Shown here: piece by piece, positions 8,797 to 17,823 of the stretch | Position numbering within the stretch: position 1 is the first letter of the stretch | Layout of the letters: the number at the start of each line of letters is the position of its first letter | Assembly: GCA_021826965.1 (NCBI GenBank) | Contig: JAKAYA010000007.1 | Location: forward strand, 1 to 64,000 | Direction of reading: 5' to 3' | Source: Nitrospirota bacterium | GTDB taxonomy: Bacteria > Nitrospirota > Leptospirillia > Leptospirillales > Leptospirillaceae | DNA length: 64,000 bases | Position numbers and translations under genes: made by a program | The notes under the pieces: model-generated | What the model was told of the DNA's origin: nothing | Seen by the model: only the letters and a program-made list of their open reading frames with translations | Database searches by the model: none

Positions 8797-9918
8797 TCAG
8801 CGGTTCGGGACTTTCCCTCCGGCACTTTCAGGCAAAAGGACCACATCGGGAGAGCCGGTTGCCCGGAAATGGGTTTCCCCGCAGGTTACTCCCAGAAAAT
8901 CGACCATAGGCGCCGCCGGCAGAACAGGATGGACGTTCCCGTTTTTGTCCAGGCTCCAGAAGGCACCTCTTTCTCCGACCAGGATCATTTGTCCTGAGCC
9001 GGTCCGGCATGCCCCATACAAATCGTGCTCAACCGGAAGCGGAACCCGTCGGAATGATCGCCCCTTGTCCGAAGAGAAAAACACCAGACCATGATCTCCG
9101 GCGACCAGAAGTTCGTCCTGGTCCCCCCAGAGGACGTTGAAGGACGCTTTTTGGCGAGTGACTCGCGGAACCGACAACGGGACGGTGGACCAGGTCCTTC
9201 CGCCATTACGCGTCGAAAGCAAGGTCTGGTGCCAACCGGCAATCCAGCCTTCGTTCCGGTTCCGGAAATGGACCGCATAAAGATTTTGATCGGTCGGAAG
9301 AGGCATTCGTGTCCACGTGTGTCCGCCGTCCTGTGTTTTCAGCAGGGTCCCTCTTTCACCGACGACAAATCCGTGCAAGGGATCCGGAAAATTGATATCT
9401 TCCAGAAACCTGTCATGGACTGGGGTCGGAACCACCGACCAGGATGCACCCCCGTCCCGAGAAAAGAGGAGAGTTCCTTCATCACCGGCGATCCAGCCAT
9501 GTCGGGGATCCGGAAAAACAACCCGATAAAACTCCGCCCTCACCGGAGGGCGGACACTTTCCCATTTGCCGGAGACCTCGTCGATCTGCCAGATCGTCGA
9601 CTGGGCGCCTACGGCAATTACCCGGCCGGCATCCGGACGGGCAATCGAAAAAAGAAGCCCGATATAAGCTGGTTTTTTTGGATCAGATTTCTCTTTTTCG
9701 GAGGGTGGAGAAGGGAGAGGCTGAACAATTCGATACCCTGACGAGGAGGGAAGGGAAAGAACCGGGATGCGGGAAGCCGTTTTTTCCGAACATCCCGGAA
9801 AAACAAAAAAAACGAAAAGTATGGCAACGCCAACAACTTTCTTTACGGGGCGGAGCGGAACAGTCCACTGTCTGCCGGCTCCGGCAAAAATCCTCTTGGG
9901 GCGAGAAGCAAACATCAT
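8797..9918 (-). CDS. YCF48/BNR-like beta-propeller lipoprotein
   Basis: A 373-residue predicted lipoprotein: a basic N-terminus, hydrophobic segment VVGVAILFVFFVF and lipobox FPGC. The mature part consists of repeated propeller blades with the pattern (F/L)..P..GWIAG..GTLL.S.DGG.SW (for example HGWIAGDEGTLLFSRDGGASWS and HGFVVGERGTLLKTQDGGHTWT), matching photosystem-II stability factor YCF48-like and BNR-repeat proteins. In non-photosynthetic bacteria such proteins are exported and their partners are usually unknown. It is convergent with fur and upstream of an outer-membrane-type protein on the same strand. The fold call is strong; function is unassigned. Confidence 0.75.
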   Translation of the reverse strand: MMFASRPKRIFAGAGRQWTVPLRPVKKVVGVAILFVFFVFPGCSEKTASRIPVLSLPSSSGYRIVQPLPSPPSEKEKSDPKKPAYIGLLFSIARPDAGRVIAVGAQSTIWQIDEVSGKWESVRPPVRAEFYRVVFPDPRHGWIAGDEGTLLFSRDGGASWSVVPTPVHDRFLEDINFPDPLHGFVVGERGTLLKTQDGGHTWTRMPLPTDQNLYAVHFRNRNEGWIAGWHQTLLSTRNGGRTWSTVPLSVPRVTRQKASFNVLWGDQDELLVAGDHGLVFFSSDKGRSFRRVPLPVEHDLYGACRTGSGQMILVGERGAFWSLDKNGNVHPVLPAAPMVDFLGVTCGETHFRATGSPDVVLLPESAGGKVPNR

Positions 9919-9982
9919 CTGTCCAATCTAGCACACGTTCCGGGTTCCGTCACCCTCTTTCGCCCAACTGGACCGCACCACC

Positions 9983-10894
9983 CTAGTGGATATTCTGTTC
10001 TTCCTTGTACTGTTCTCCCTCTTCCTGACTTCCGAAGGGCTTGAAATGATATTCAAAGATCGTCTTGAAAACGAAAGGAGCGCTGGCCTGGGTCAATCCC
10101 GTCCCCACGCCGACGTTCCAGTCGATATGATCGCCGATGGCAAAGTTCCACGACTGAAAAATATAGTTTTGCTGGATATTGGCCGATCCGATCGGACCGC
10201 CGAACGGAAGCATGGCCGTCACAGGACCAAGAGCACCGAACGCTTCGACACCGAAGTTCACATTGTCCGCAAGAAGATAATACAAGCCGCCGGAATACTC
10301 CATGTCAGGCGGGATCCCTTGGGCTGCCCCGCCGGGATTTTCCGTCTCAAAAAAGAAACTCGTATTGATATCGAGAACAAAGGGGCCGACCTTTTTCTCG
10401 CCGATCAGGATCAGGTCGAGAAAGGAAGGATTGTTCGCAGCACCTGTCGGAAGCCAGTACTCGATCTGAATGGCCGGATCGATGAAATCGGGGATGCGGG
10501 GGAACCGGATCCGGGAGGTAATGGCACGAGTCTGAAGGTAGGAGTATCCCTGCCCGGCTCCCGACATGAAATCGACATAGGTCCCGAGCGTCCACCAGTC
10601 CGTTACGCCAAATTCCAGGACGTACGTCGAAAAAAGAATGTCCTGGTTGTATTCGGAATGGCTGAAGGCCGCTTCACCGGACTTCGACGGAAGAAGGACG
10701 CTTTGCCAGGTTCCAAGACTGATTTCTCCCTGCTCGGGCGTTTCATAAGGATAGATGATGAAATCGTTGAAAGAAGTCGCGAGCGCTCTTTCCGGAAAAG
10801 AAACGAGCAAAAACAGGAAAGAAACCCAAAAAAGGGACAACCGTCCGAGACCTGTGAACGACCGGTCGTTCGAAGAATCCGGATCGCCGGTCAT
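9983..10894 (-). CDS. Predicted outer membrane beta-barrel protein of unknown function
   Basis: From the ATG at 10894 the protein has 303 residues with a clear signal peptide (LSLFWVSFLFLLVSFPERALA, then TSFNDF). The mature chain is rich in alternating aromatic and small residues (TWQSVLLPS, VTDWWTLGTYVDFMSGAG, IQIEYWLPTGA, IFEYHFKPFG), as expected for an outer membrane barrel or porin-like protein. The track ORF starts 71 codons earlier, which would bury the signal peptide. The C-terminus is charged (EEGEQYKEEQNIH) rather than ending in the usual aromatic, so surface or periplasmic placement is inferred. I do not recognise a named family. Confidence 0.6.
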   Translation of the reverse strand: MTGDPDSSNDRSFTGLGRLSLFWVSFLFLLVSFPERALATSFNDFIIYPYETPEQGEISLGTWQSVLLPSKSGEAAFSHSEYNQDILFSTYVLEFGVTDWWTLGTYVDFMSGAGQGYSYLQTRAITSRIRFPRIPDFIDPAIQIEYWLPTGAANNPSFLDLILIGEKKVGPFVLDINTSFFFETENPGGAAQGIPPDMEYSGGLYYLLADNVNFGVEAFGALGPVTAMLPFGGPIGSANIQQNYIFQSWNFAIGDHIDWNVGVGTGLTQASAPFVFKTIFEYHFKPFGSQEEGEQYKEEQNIH

Positions 10895-11302
10895 CGCCTT
10901 CAGCCTTTCTTTACCGTCAGGATACAACAATCCCCCTTCCCACAGGCCGCTTGACGGGGCCAAAACAAGGCATTGGGAAATACACAAGAACGGTCCCGGG
11001 TCAGGCGAAAAAACCGCCGGACTAAGGGTAGAAGATGCCCGAGAGGAACGATCGAAATCAGTTGAATGGAAGTCGGAAAAGAATACCATAATCTTTTTTT
11101 CTTTCAAGTGCTTTTACGCGGATCCCGAAACTTCTTCCGCCCCTTTGCCGGCATTGACCAAAACTGTTTTGTGTTTTTCAACCATTCCTCCCGTTGAGAT
11201 CCCCTCCCCAAACGGGCAACCATTCGTGTAAAATCATCCCCGGGGAAATTACGTTCACCATCACCGCGGGAGACTCGGGTTGTCCATTCGAAGGTTCTGT
11301 CT
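10895..11302. other. Intergenic region between the barrel protein and queD, no gene seen
   Basis: About 400 bases between divergent genes. It must contain promoters for both. I see a short perfect inverted repeat CAAAAC-T-GTTTTG near 11158-11170 and a TAAAAT hexamer near 11229, but no convincing paired -35 box, no riboswitch consensus (I looked for preQ1-like elements before queD) and no supported ORF. Confidence 0.5.
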
Positions 11303-11689
11303 GTGTTTCTAGTATCGGTGGCGTCAACATTTGCCGCCAGCCACATCATTCCGGGCTATCCCGGCCTTTGTTCCAGGCTTCACGGACACAACTGGACCGT
11401 CGACGTGTCCTGGTCATCGGAGGGACTCGATCCTCTCGGGATGGCGATGGACTTTCATGAAGCCGAAGCTCTCCTGGCTCCGGTCATCCGGGAACTCGAC
11501 CATTCTCACCTGAACGATCATCCTTTTTTTCACAATCGGCCCCCGACCTCCGAACAGGTCGCGTTCTTTATTTACGGGCGGCTGAAAGAAGCGATGTCCA
11601 CCATGAACAAATCCTCCGCCGTCCGCCTCGATCAGGTCGCCGTCACCGAAATGGCTCCCTTCCGGGCCGTTTATCGCGAGACGCCCTGA
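11303..11689 (+). CDS. queD: 6-carboxy-5,6,7,8-tetrahydropterin synthase (QueD/PTPS family)
   Basis: A 128-residue enzyme of 7-deazaguanine (queuosine) synthesis converting dihydroneopterin triphosphate. The zinc ligands and catalytic cysteine are in SHIIPGYPGLCSRLHGHNW (His, Cys-x3-HGH), MAMDFHEAEALL and LDHSHLND follow, and the C-terminal TEMAPFRAVY holds the conserved glutamate. Translation starts with GTG at 11303 after AAGG. Its stop overlaps the ATG of the oppD-like gene by one base (TGATG). No other queuosine gene is visible in the window. Confidence 0.88.
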   Translation: MFLVSVASTFAASHIIPGYPGLCSRLHGHNWTVDVSWSSEGLDPLGMAMDFHEAEALLAPVIRELDHSHLNDHPFFHNRPPTSEQVAFFIYGRLKEAMSTMNKSSAVRLDQVAVTEMAPFRAVYRETP

Positions 11690-12699
11690 TGGGAGGAAAC
11701 GCCGTTTCACCTATTCTCGAGGTCAAAGACCTGACGGTCCGGATCGACACTCCCCGTGGACCAGTCTTTCCAGTCCGTTCGTTTTCCCTCTCTCTGGAAC
11801 AAGGAGATCTTCTGGGGATCGTTGGAGAATCGGGATCCGGCAAGACGATGGCGGGGCTTTCCCTTCTCGGTCTTTTGCCGGAAAGCGCGCGGATCCTGGA
11901 AGGGTCGATCCGCTTCTTCGGACAGGAACTTGTCGGAGCAACGGAAAGCACCTGGAACCGGATCCGGGGATCCCGGATTGGCCTGGTTTTTCAGGAGCCC
12001 CAGAGCGCCCTCAATCCTATCCTCCGGATCGGCACCATGTTCGAGGAAATTTTCGACAGCCACCGGGCGGGCGAGGGAAGGGAACTGCGCGCCGGAATTA
12101 TCCGAAACTTGCTCCTTTCCGTCGGCCTGGACCGACCGGACGCCATCATCCGTTCCTACCCCCATCAACTTTCCGGAGGAATGCGTCAGCGCGTCCTGAT
12201 CGCCATGGCAATTGCACTGTCACCCGAAATTCTGATTGCCGACGAGCCGACGACGGCACTCGATCCGACGATCTCTCACCAGATCCTGGACCTTCTTCTC
12301 GAACGGAATCGCCGGGACAATATGACCTTGGTCCTGATCTCCCATGATCTCGGCATCATCCGGCGGTCGACGCGAAAGATCCTTGTCCTTTATGCGGGTC
12401 GCGTTGTGGAATCCGCTTCCGGAGACCGTTTTTTTTCCATCGGTCCGGCCCATCCCTATTCCGGAGCTCTTCTGCTCTCCCGACCTGGGGACGCTCGAAA
12501 AACCAAAAGAGACGGGCCTCTTGAAGCCATCCGCGGACAAGTCCCCCCCCTCTGGGAATTGCCGCAAGGCTGTGCTTTTGCCCCACGCTGTCCCCGGGCA
12601 GATGCGCGCTGCCACATCGAACCGCCACCCTGGATTCCGACCGGCCCGAACGAAGGAGCCCTTTGCTTCTATCCTTCCATCCAGGAAAACGTGGCTTAA
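11689..12699 (+). CDS. oppD: Peptide/nickel-type ABC transporter ATP-binding protein (OppD/DppD type)
   Basis: A 336-residue ATPase with Walker A GESGSGKT, signature LSGGMRQRVLIAMA, Walker B ILIADEPTTALD, H-loop ISHDL and the C-terminal OppD-type cysteine cluster CAFAPRCPRADARCHIEPP, which in relatives binds a 4Fe-4S cluster. It would energise import of oligopeptides or similar solutes. It overlaps queD by one base and is followed immediately by the OppF partner. No permease or binding protein is adjacent; a permease pair and binding protein lie near 51-55 kb. Confidence 0.9.
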   Translation: MGGNAVSPILEVKDLTVRIDTPRGPVFPVRSFSLSLEQGDLLGIVGESGSGKTMAGLSLLGLLPESARILEGSIRFFGQELVGATESTWNRIRGSRIGLVFQEPQSALNPILRIGTMFEEIFDSHRAGEGRELRAGIIRNLLLSVGLDRPDAIIRSYPHQLSGGMRQRVLIAMAIALSPEILIADEPTTALDPTISHQILDLLLERNRRDNMTLVLISHDLGIIRRSTRKILVLYAGRVVESASGDRFFSIGPAHPYSGALLLSRPGDARKTKRDGPLEAIRGQVPPLWELPQGCAFAPRCPRADARCHIEPPPWIPTGPNEGALCFYPSIQENVA

Positions 12700-12700
12700 C

Positions 12701-13732
12701 ATGCGGACCTCACCAGACGAAACGGTCCTTGAAATCCGTCATCTGACAAAGATTTTTGCCCGGCCGAGGACTTCGATCTTTCGTCCCCCCGAACAACAGG
12801 TCGCCGTCTACGATGTTTCCTTTTCCCTGCCCAAAGGCTCGATCGTGGGACTGATCGGGGAAACGGGATCCGGTAAAACGACTTTGGGGAGGATGGTCAT
12901 GCGACTTGTGGATCCCACGTCGGGCTCCATTCATTTCGACGGAAACGACCTGACGCGCCTGCGCGGAAGATCCCTGAGAACTCTCCGAAAACGGTTCCAG
13001 ATGGTGTTCCAGGATCCATACTCTTCTCTCAATCCCCGGATGACCGTCCGGCAGACGATCGAAGAACCCTACCTCGTGCATGGCGTGCTTCCGGACAAGA
13101 GCCAGCGGAGAAAAGCGCTGGAATCTCTTTTACTGAAAGTCGGCCTGGACCCCGCCGACCTGGATCGCCTTCCGGGAGAGTTTTCCGGCGGAGGCCGCCA
13201 GCGCATCGGAATCGCCCGCGCCATCGCACTTTCTCCGGACTTCCTGGTGGCAGACGAGCCTGTCTCTTCCCTGGATGTCTCCATCCAGGCTCAGATCGTC
13301 AATCTTTTTGCCCGTCTGAACAGGGAAGACAACATGACGTTCCTGTTCATCTCGCACGATCTGAACGTGGTTTCCTATCTGTCGGACTATGTGCTGGTTC
13401 TCTACCGGGGTCTGAACGTGGAGTCCGGGCCGGTCGAAGAGGTGTTTGACCGGCCTCTTCATCCTTATACGCGTCTGCTCGTCTCTTCCGGATCCCCCAA
13501 CGGCCGTCCGACGGAAATTGCATCGACAGACACCGATTCCGGACCTGGCCAGTCTCCTCCGCTCTGTCCGTTTTTCGACCGTTGCCCGGAAAGAGTGGAC
13601 GCCTGCCGAAACGAACCCCCTCCTTTCCGGATTTCCGGAACGACCGAGCCACCGGTCATGCAAATCCCCTGGATGCATGCCGTCTCCTGCCACTCACCCC
13701 TGGGAGAGACACTCCCCCACGAAAAGGAATAG
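12701..13732 (+). CDS. oppF: Peptide/nickel-type ABC transporter ATP-binding protein (OppF/DppF type)
   Basis: A 343-residue partner of the preceding ATPase. It has Walker A GETGSGKT, Q-loop MVFQDPYSSLNPRMTV, Walker B FLVADEPVSSLDVS, ISHDLNVVSYLSD and the C-terminal cysteine cluster CPFFDRCPERVDAC. The signature is FSGGGRQRIGIARA, a Gly in place of the usual Gln of LSGGQ. The true start is the ATG at 12701, one base past the oppD stop, since the track ORF extends back over oppD. pheS follows after 16 bases, so the run queD-oppD-oppF-pheS-pheT is probably cotranscribed. Confidence 0.9.
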   Translation: MRTSPDETVLEIRHLTKIFARPRTSIFRPPEQQVAVYDVSFSLPKGSIVGLIGETGSGKTTLGRMVMRLVDPTSGSIHFDGNDLTRLRGRSLRTLRKRFQMVFQDPYSSLNPRMTVRQTIEEPYLVHGVLPDKSQRRKALESLLLKVGLDPADLDRLPGEFSGGGRQRIGIARAIALSPDFLVADEPVSSLDVSIQAQIVNLFARLNREDNMTFLFISHDLNVVSYLSDYVLVLYRGLNVESGPVEEVFDRPLHPYTRLLVSSGSPNGRPTEIASTDTDSGPGQSPPLCPFFDRCPERVDACRNEPPPFRISGTTEPPVMQIPWMHAVSCHSPLGETLPHEKE

Positions 13733-13748
13733 TTGAAAGGATGAACAC

Positions 13749-15308
13749 ATGAGCTGGAATTTTCATCCTCTGGAGATCGCCGTTCTGAAAGCTCTTTTCA
13801 GTCGGCCCGCAGGGGAGAGGGAGGACCTTCTCCGGGAAGCAGTCCGGATGGATTCTGGACAGTTTCAGATGGCCACCGGTTGGCTGAAAGCCAAGAATCT
13901 TGTCGAAGAGACCGTCCTCGAAACCCGGACGGAAGTCTCACTGACCGAAACGGGGCAAAAGTATGTCGAGGATGGCTTCCCGGAGGAATGGATCCTTCGG
14001 AAGCTGAAGGAGGATCCTTCCCTGACGCTGGATGCTCTCCGGAAGTCCGTGGAAGATCCTGCCCAGATCTCGAAAGCCATCGGAGACCTGAAAGAAATGG
14101 GAGTCCTGTCCATTCTTCCCGGTGGTCGGCTGGAACAGGGCGGACCCTTCCCCCCTTCGCTGGAAAGAACATACGGGATCATTCGAACGCTTGTAGAGAA
14201 TAGCCCCTTGACGCTCGAGGATCTTTCTCCGGAGGACCGGGATCTTCTGGGATCCTTCCAGAGAAAAAGAGGGAAAGGGAAGGGGGTTCTCCGGTTCGAC
14301 GTCCGGGAAATCCGGCGTCTGTCCCTGAAGAAGGGAGCCCTTTCCCCCGAAGATCTGGACGTCCGGAACGACCTTCTCGGACCTGTCACTCCCGAAATCA
14401 TCCAATCCGGCTCCTGGAAAGGTGCGACATTTCGCCCCTATTCCCTCGATACCCCCCCGCCCCGTCCGATGCTTGGCCAGACACACCCGTACCGGGACTA
14501 TCTGGAAGAAGTCCGCAAGCAACTTGTCCGTCTCGGATTCGAGGAGATGACAGGACCGATCGTGGAAAGCGAGTTCTGGAACATGGACGCTCTCTTCATC
14601 CCCCAAACTCATCCCGCGCGCGACATTCATGACATCTATTTCGTCCGGGATCCTCGCGAAATAACGACCCTGGACGAAAACGTCGCCTCCCGCGTCCGGG
14701 CTGTCCACTCCGGGGAAGGCGAAACGTTCGGAAGTCGGGGCTGGCGACAGCCTTTTAACGAGAAGCAGGCCAGGAGACTTCTTCTCCGAAGTCAGGGGAC
14801 GGCCCTGTCGGCCCGGAAACTGGCCTCGGGCCCCCGGATTCCGGGAAAGTATTTCGCTCTGGCCCGATGCTTCCGCTATGAGCAGGTGGATCAGACGCAT
14901 GCGGTGGACTTTTACCAGGCGGAAGGGATCGTCGTCGAAGAAGGCGCGTCTTTCCGGACACTTCTGGGACTTCTCAGCCTTTTTGCCCGGGAAGTGGCAG
15001 GAGCACGGGAAGTTCACTTCAAACCCGCCTATTTCCCTTTCACCGAACCTTCGGTCGAGGTGCATGTCAAACATCCTCAGCTGGGATGGATGGAACTCGG
15101 CGGAGCAGGTCTCTTCCGCCCGGAAGTTCTTCGACCGCTTGGCGTTACGACACCGGTTATCGCATGGGGCCTGGGCATCGACCGAATGGCCATGATGCGC
15201 CTTGGACTTTCCGACATACGGGATCTCTTTTCCGGGTCTCTCCACACGCTGCAATCCATGATCCTGTCCCGCGCCAGGTCCAGACAGGCGTACCAACAAT
15301 ACCTCTAG
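13749..15308 (+). CDS. pheS: Phenylalanyl-tRNA synthetase alpha subunit, archaeal/eukaryotic type
   Basis: A 519-residue alpha subunit. The N-terminal 200 residues are winged-helix modules (HPLEIAVLKALFSRPAGEREDLLRE; WLKAKNLVEETVLE) instead of the coiled coil of bacterial PheS, which is about 340 residues. The catalytic domain has HPYRDYLEEVRKQLVRLGFEEMTGP, FWNMDALFIPQTHPARDIHDIY, FRYEQVDQTHAVDFYQAEG and GWMELGGAGLFRPEVLRPLG, the archaeal and eukaryal pattern of class II motifs. It charges tRNA-Phe together with pheT. It follows oppF by 16 bases and runs opposite to the thrS-infC-rpmI-rplT cluster, where bacterial pheST is commonly found downstream of rplT on the same strand. Confidence 0.93.
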   Translation: MSWNFHPLEIAVLKALFSRPAGEREDLLREAVRMDSGQFQMATGWLKAKNLVEETVLETRTEVSLTETGQKYVEDGFPEEWILRKLKEDPSLTLDALRKSVEDPAQISKAIGDLKEMGVLSILPGGRLEQGGPFPPSLERTYGIIRTLVENSPLTLEDLSPEDRDLLGSFQRKRGKGKGVLRFDVREIRRLSLKKGALSPEDLDVRNDLLGPVTPEIIQSGSWKGATFRPYSLDTPPPRPMLGQTHPYRDYLEEVRKQLVRLGFEEMTGPIVESEFWNMDALFIPQTHPARDIHDIYFVRDPREITTLDENVASRVRAVHSGEGETFGSRGWRQPFNEKQARRLLLRSQGTALSARKLASGPRIPGKYFALARCFRYEQVDQTHAVDFYQAEGIVVEEGASFRTLLGLLSLFAREVAGAREVHFKPAYFPFTEPSVEVHVKHPQLGWMELGGAGLFRPEVLRPLGVTTPVIAWGLGIDRMAMMRLGLSDIRDLFSGSLHTLQSMILSRARSRQAYQQYL

Positions 15309-15342
15309 GAAATCACCTCGATACAAGCAGGAAAGGATACAC

Positions 15343-17052
15343 GTGCCCACCCTCGAAACGACCTTCAAAGACCTGGAATCCTTGACAGGCATGACTCTTC
15401 CCGCGGACAAACTCGACTCGCTCCTGGATTGGGTCAAGGGAGAGCTCAAGGACTTTGATCTCAAGACCGGCACACTGAAAATCGAACTGAACGACACCAA
15501 CCGTCCCGATCTCTGGACCGTCGAAGGCATCGCCCGTCAACTGAGAGGAGGGCGCTCCCCGTCCGGCAGACCATGGGAGGAGATCTTCGCAGAGAGCAAG
15601 GGAGTGGATCCTTTGCCGTCCATTCGCGTTCACCCTTCCGTTTCCCGGGTGAGACCGGTCATTGGAGGATTCATTGCGCGCGGACCGGCTCTTGGCGAGG
15701 AGGGACTCACCCAGCTGATTCAGACCCAGGAACGTCTTTCCGAACTCTACGGCCGGAAAAGAGCCGACGTCGCCATTGGCATCTACCCGTTGCGAACGCT
15801 CCGGTTTCCCTTGCTCTACGAAGCTGTGGCCCCGGACAGCGTAACCTTTGTTCCCCTGGGTTCCAACTCTTCCCTTTCGCTTCGAAACATTCTGGAGAAC
15901 CACCCGAAAGGGCGGACCTACAAGAACCTCCTGTCCTCCCGGGACGTCTATCCCGTCCTCCGGGACGACAGCGGAACCGTCCTCTCCTTTCCACCCATCA
16001 TCAATGCGCGAGATACCGGAGAGGTATCGTCCACGGACTCGGAGCTCTTCGTCGAAGCAACAGGCATCGATTCCGGGCGCGTGAACCTGGTGATCAATAT
16101 TCTGGCCGCCAACCTGTTCGACCGGGGATTTACCCTGACACCGGTGACGGTTGAAGAAAACGGGATAAGGACGACTTATCCCCGTATGGAAGGGCCGGAA
16201 GTTCTGGTCCCGGCAGACCTGCCGGAACGCATCACCGGAGAAGTCATTGACCGTGATCTCTTCCAGCGGAAACTTCTTGATTACGGCTACGTCGAGGTCG
16301 AGATCCGAAATGACGGGTATCAGGTCCGGGCCCCTTTCTACCGGGACGACCTTCTTCACCCCGTCGACTGTGTCGAAGATTTTCTGATCGCCCGCGGATA
16401 CGACACCTTTACCCCTTCACTCCCGGCGTCCTTTACGAGTGGCAAGGAAGCGTCCTCCCGTGAACCGGAAGAGCTCGTCCGACATTTGATGACCGGAATG
16501 GGATTCCAGGAGATCCTTTCCAACATTCTGACGTCTTTGGAAAAGGATACTCAGGATCTGGGGCGTCCTTCGGACAAGACCGTTGAAATCGACAATCCCG
16601 TTTCCCGACAATTCAGCGTGGTCCGTTCCACCCTCCTCTCATTCCTTCTTTCGGCGGAAAGCCAGTCGAGTCGATACCCTTACCCGCATCGTCTTTTTGA
16701 AGTAGGGGAGGCACTCGAAAAAACGTCCGGATCTCCTTCCAGCGTCCAGGAAAAAATGCTTTTTGCAGGTCTTCTTTCGCATCCCCAGGCATCCTTCTCT
16801 GAGCTCGCCGGCATGATTTTCGAAGTTCTCCGGACCATGGGGCACGAACCTTCTCTTTCACCGCTCGAATCCTGTCCCTATATCGCCGGGCGTTCGGGTT
16901 CCATCCAGATCGAAAAAAACCGGGATCCCGTCGGGGAAATCGGAGAAGTCCATCCCGAATGGCTGGAACGCTGGGGAATACGGATGCCATCCGTTCTGTT
17001 CGAGATCGATCTGTCGAAGATGTATCCAGGGTTATACATTGAACGGAAATAA
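15343..17052 (+). CDS. pheT: Phenylalanyl-tRNA synthetase beta subunit, archaeal/eukaryotic type
   Basis: A 569-residue beta subunit, much shorter than the roughly 800-residue bacterial PheT; it lacks the N-terminal tRNA-binding and C-terminal anticodon-binding domains of the bacterial form. MPTLETTFKDLESLTGM and LKIELNDTNRPDLWTVEGIARQLRG are the archaeal-type N-terminal motifs; B5-like LPERITGEVIDRDLFQRKLLDYGY and the catalytic-like NPVSRQFSVVRSTLLSFLL follow. It sits 34 bases after pheS and ends before the terminator shared with rplT. Both subunits being archaeal-type argues for transfer as a pair. Confidence 0.92.
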   Translation: MPTLETTFKDLESLTGMTLPADKLDSLLDWVKGELKDFDLKTGTLKIELNDTNRPDLWTVEGIARQLRGGRSPSGRPWEEIFAESKGVDPLPSIRVHPSVSRVRPVIGGFIARGPALGEEGLTQLIQTQERLSELYGRKRADVAIGIYPLRTLRFPLLYEAVAPDSVTFVPLGSNSSLSLRNILENHPKGRTYKNLLSSRDVYPVLRDDSGTVLSFPPIINARDTGEVSSTDSELFVEATGIDSGRVNLVINILAANLFDRGFTLTPVTVEENGIRTTYPRMEGPEVLVPADLPERITGEVIDRDLFQRKLLDYGYVEVEIRNDGYQVRAPFYRDDLLHPVDCVEDFLIARGYDTFTPSLPASFTSGKEASSREPEELVRHLMTGMGFQEILSNILTSLEKDTQDLGRPSDKTVEIDNPVSRQFSVVRSTLLSFLLSAESQSSRYPYPHRLFEVGEALEKTSGSPSSVQEKMLFAGLLSHPQASFSELAGMIFEVLRTMGHEPSLSPLESCPYIAGRSGSIQIEKNRDPVGEIGEVHPEWLERWGIRMPSVLFEIDLSKMYPGLYIERK

Positions 17053-17082
17053 GGAGATAAGGAAGCTTCCGGATAAAGAGTC

Positions 17083-17125
17083 AAAAAAGCCGGTCTGTCT
17101 TTCGGAAAACAGAACAGACCGGCTT
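17083..17125 (-). terminator. Intrinsic terminator of the thrS-infC-rpmI-rplT operon
   Basis: A perfect 12-bp stem AAGCCGGTCTGT / ACAGACCGGCTT with a 15-base loop lies between the convergent pheT and rplT genes. Read on the minus strand it is followed by a TTTTTT tract, so it ends rplT transcription. On the plus strand the tract is missing, but the stem may still slow polymerase leaving pheT. Confidence 0.85.
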
Positions 17126-17144
17126 CAATAAAAGCGGGGAAAAG

Positions 17145-17501
17145 TCAGGAGATGGCCTGTTTCGCCTTCTGGGTCAGTTCCCGGAATGTGTCCGGCTGAT
17201 TTAATGCCAGGTCCGCAAGAATCTTTCGATCCAGGGAAATGCCAAGTTTGCTCAAACCAGCCATAAAACGGCTGTAGTTGATGGATTCCATCCGGCAGGC
17301 GGCGTTGATGCGCTGGATCCACAACGAACGGAACTCCCTTTTCTTGACCTTCCTGTCACGATAGGCGTAAGTCAGACCTTTCTCGACCGTATGACGGGCG
17401 GATCGGTAAAGACGGGAGCGTCCCCCCCAAAAACCCTTCGCCAAATCCATAATCTTTTTCCGGCGGGACTTGTGAATCGTTCCGCCCTTCACTCTGGACA
17501 T
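17145..17501 (-). CDS. rplT: 50S ribosomal protein bL20
   Basis: A 118-residue protein starting MSRVKGGTIHKSRRKKIMDLAKGFWGGRSRLYRSARHTVEKG, with the family-specific FRSLWIQRINAACR and YSRFMAGLSKLGISLDRKILADLA. bL20 is an early 50S assembly protein and in some bacteria represses its own operon. The track start at 17549 is too early: the ATG at 17501 has AAGGAG upstream. It is last in the operon and is followed by a strong terminator. Confidence 0.96.
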   Translation of the reverse strand: MSRVKGGTIHKSRRKKIMDLAKGFWGGRSRLYRSARHTVEKGLTYAYRDRKVKKREFRSLWIQRINAACRMESINYSRFMAGLSKLGISLDRKILADLALNQPDTFRELTQKAKQAIS

Positions 17502-17580
17502 TTCTTGTCTCCTTTTTCCAGGTCTTTCGGGGACTTCCCCGAAAACCACCGATTCAATAAAACTACATCCGGAAACCTGG

Positions 17581-17778
17581 CTATCCCAGCACCTTCCGGA
17601 TATTGTCGGACTGCCCTTTTTCCAGGGTCCCCGTCTTGAGCGAGCGTGTCCGTTTCGACGACTTCGACGTCATCAGATGTCGCTTGTTTGTCTTGTGATA
17701 GCGGATCTTTCCAGTCCCGCTGACAAAAAAACGTTTGCTCGCCGCACTTTTGACTTTCAGTTTTCTTCCTGTTGCCAC
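17581..17778 (-). CDS. rpmI: 50S ribosomal protein bL35
   Basis: A 65-residue basic protein, [45 protein letters not shown], matching bL35 in length and in the K-(T/S)-x-x-A-x-x-K-R-F core. It sits between infC and rplT in the standard order. Confidence 0.95.
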   Translation of the reverse strand: MATGRKLKVKSAASKRFFVSGTGKIRYHKTNKRHLMTSKSSKRTRSLKTGTLEKGQSDNIRKVLG

Positions 17779-17823
17779 GATCGATCCTTTCGTCTTGTTG
17801 ATAATCTCCAGACAACCCGGAAC

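Noticed and set aside
13938-15530. 530-residue minus-strand ORF
   Set aside because: Antisense to pheS; no domain, and pheS motifs are unambiguous.
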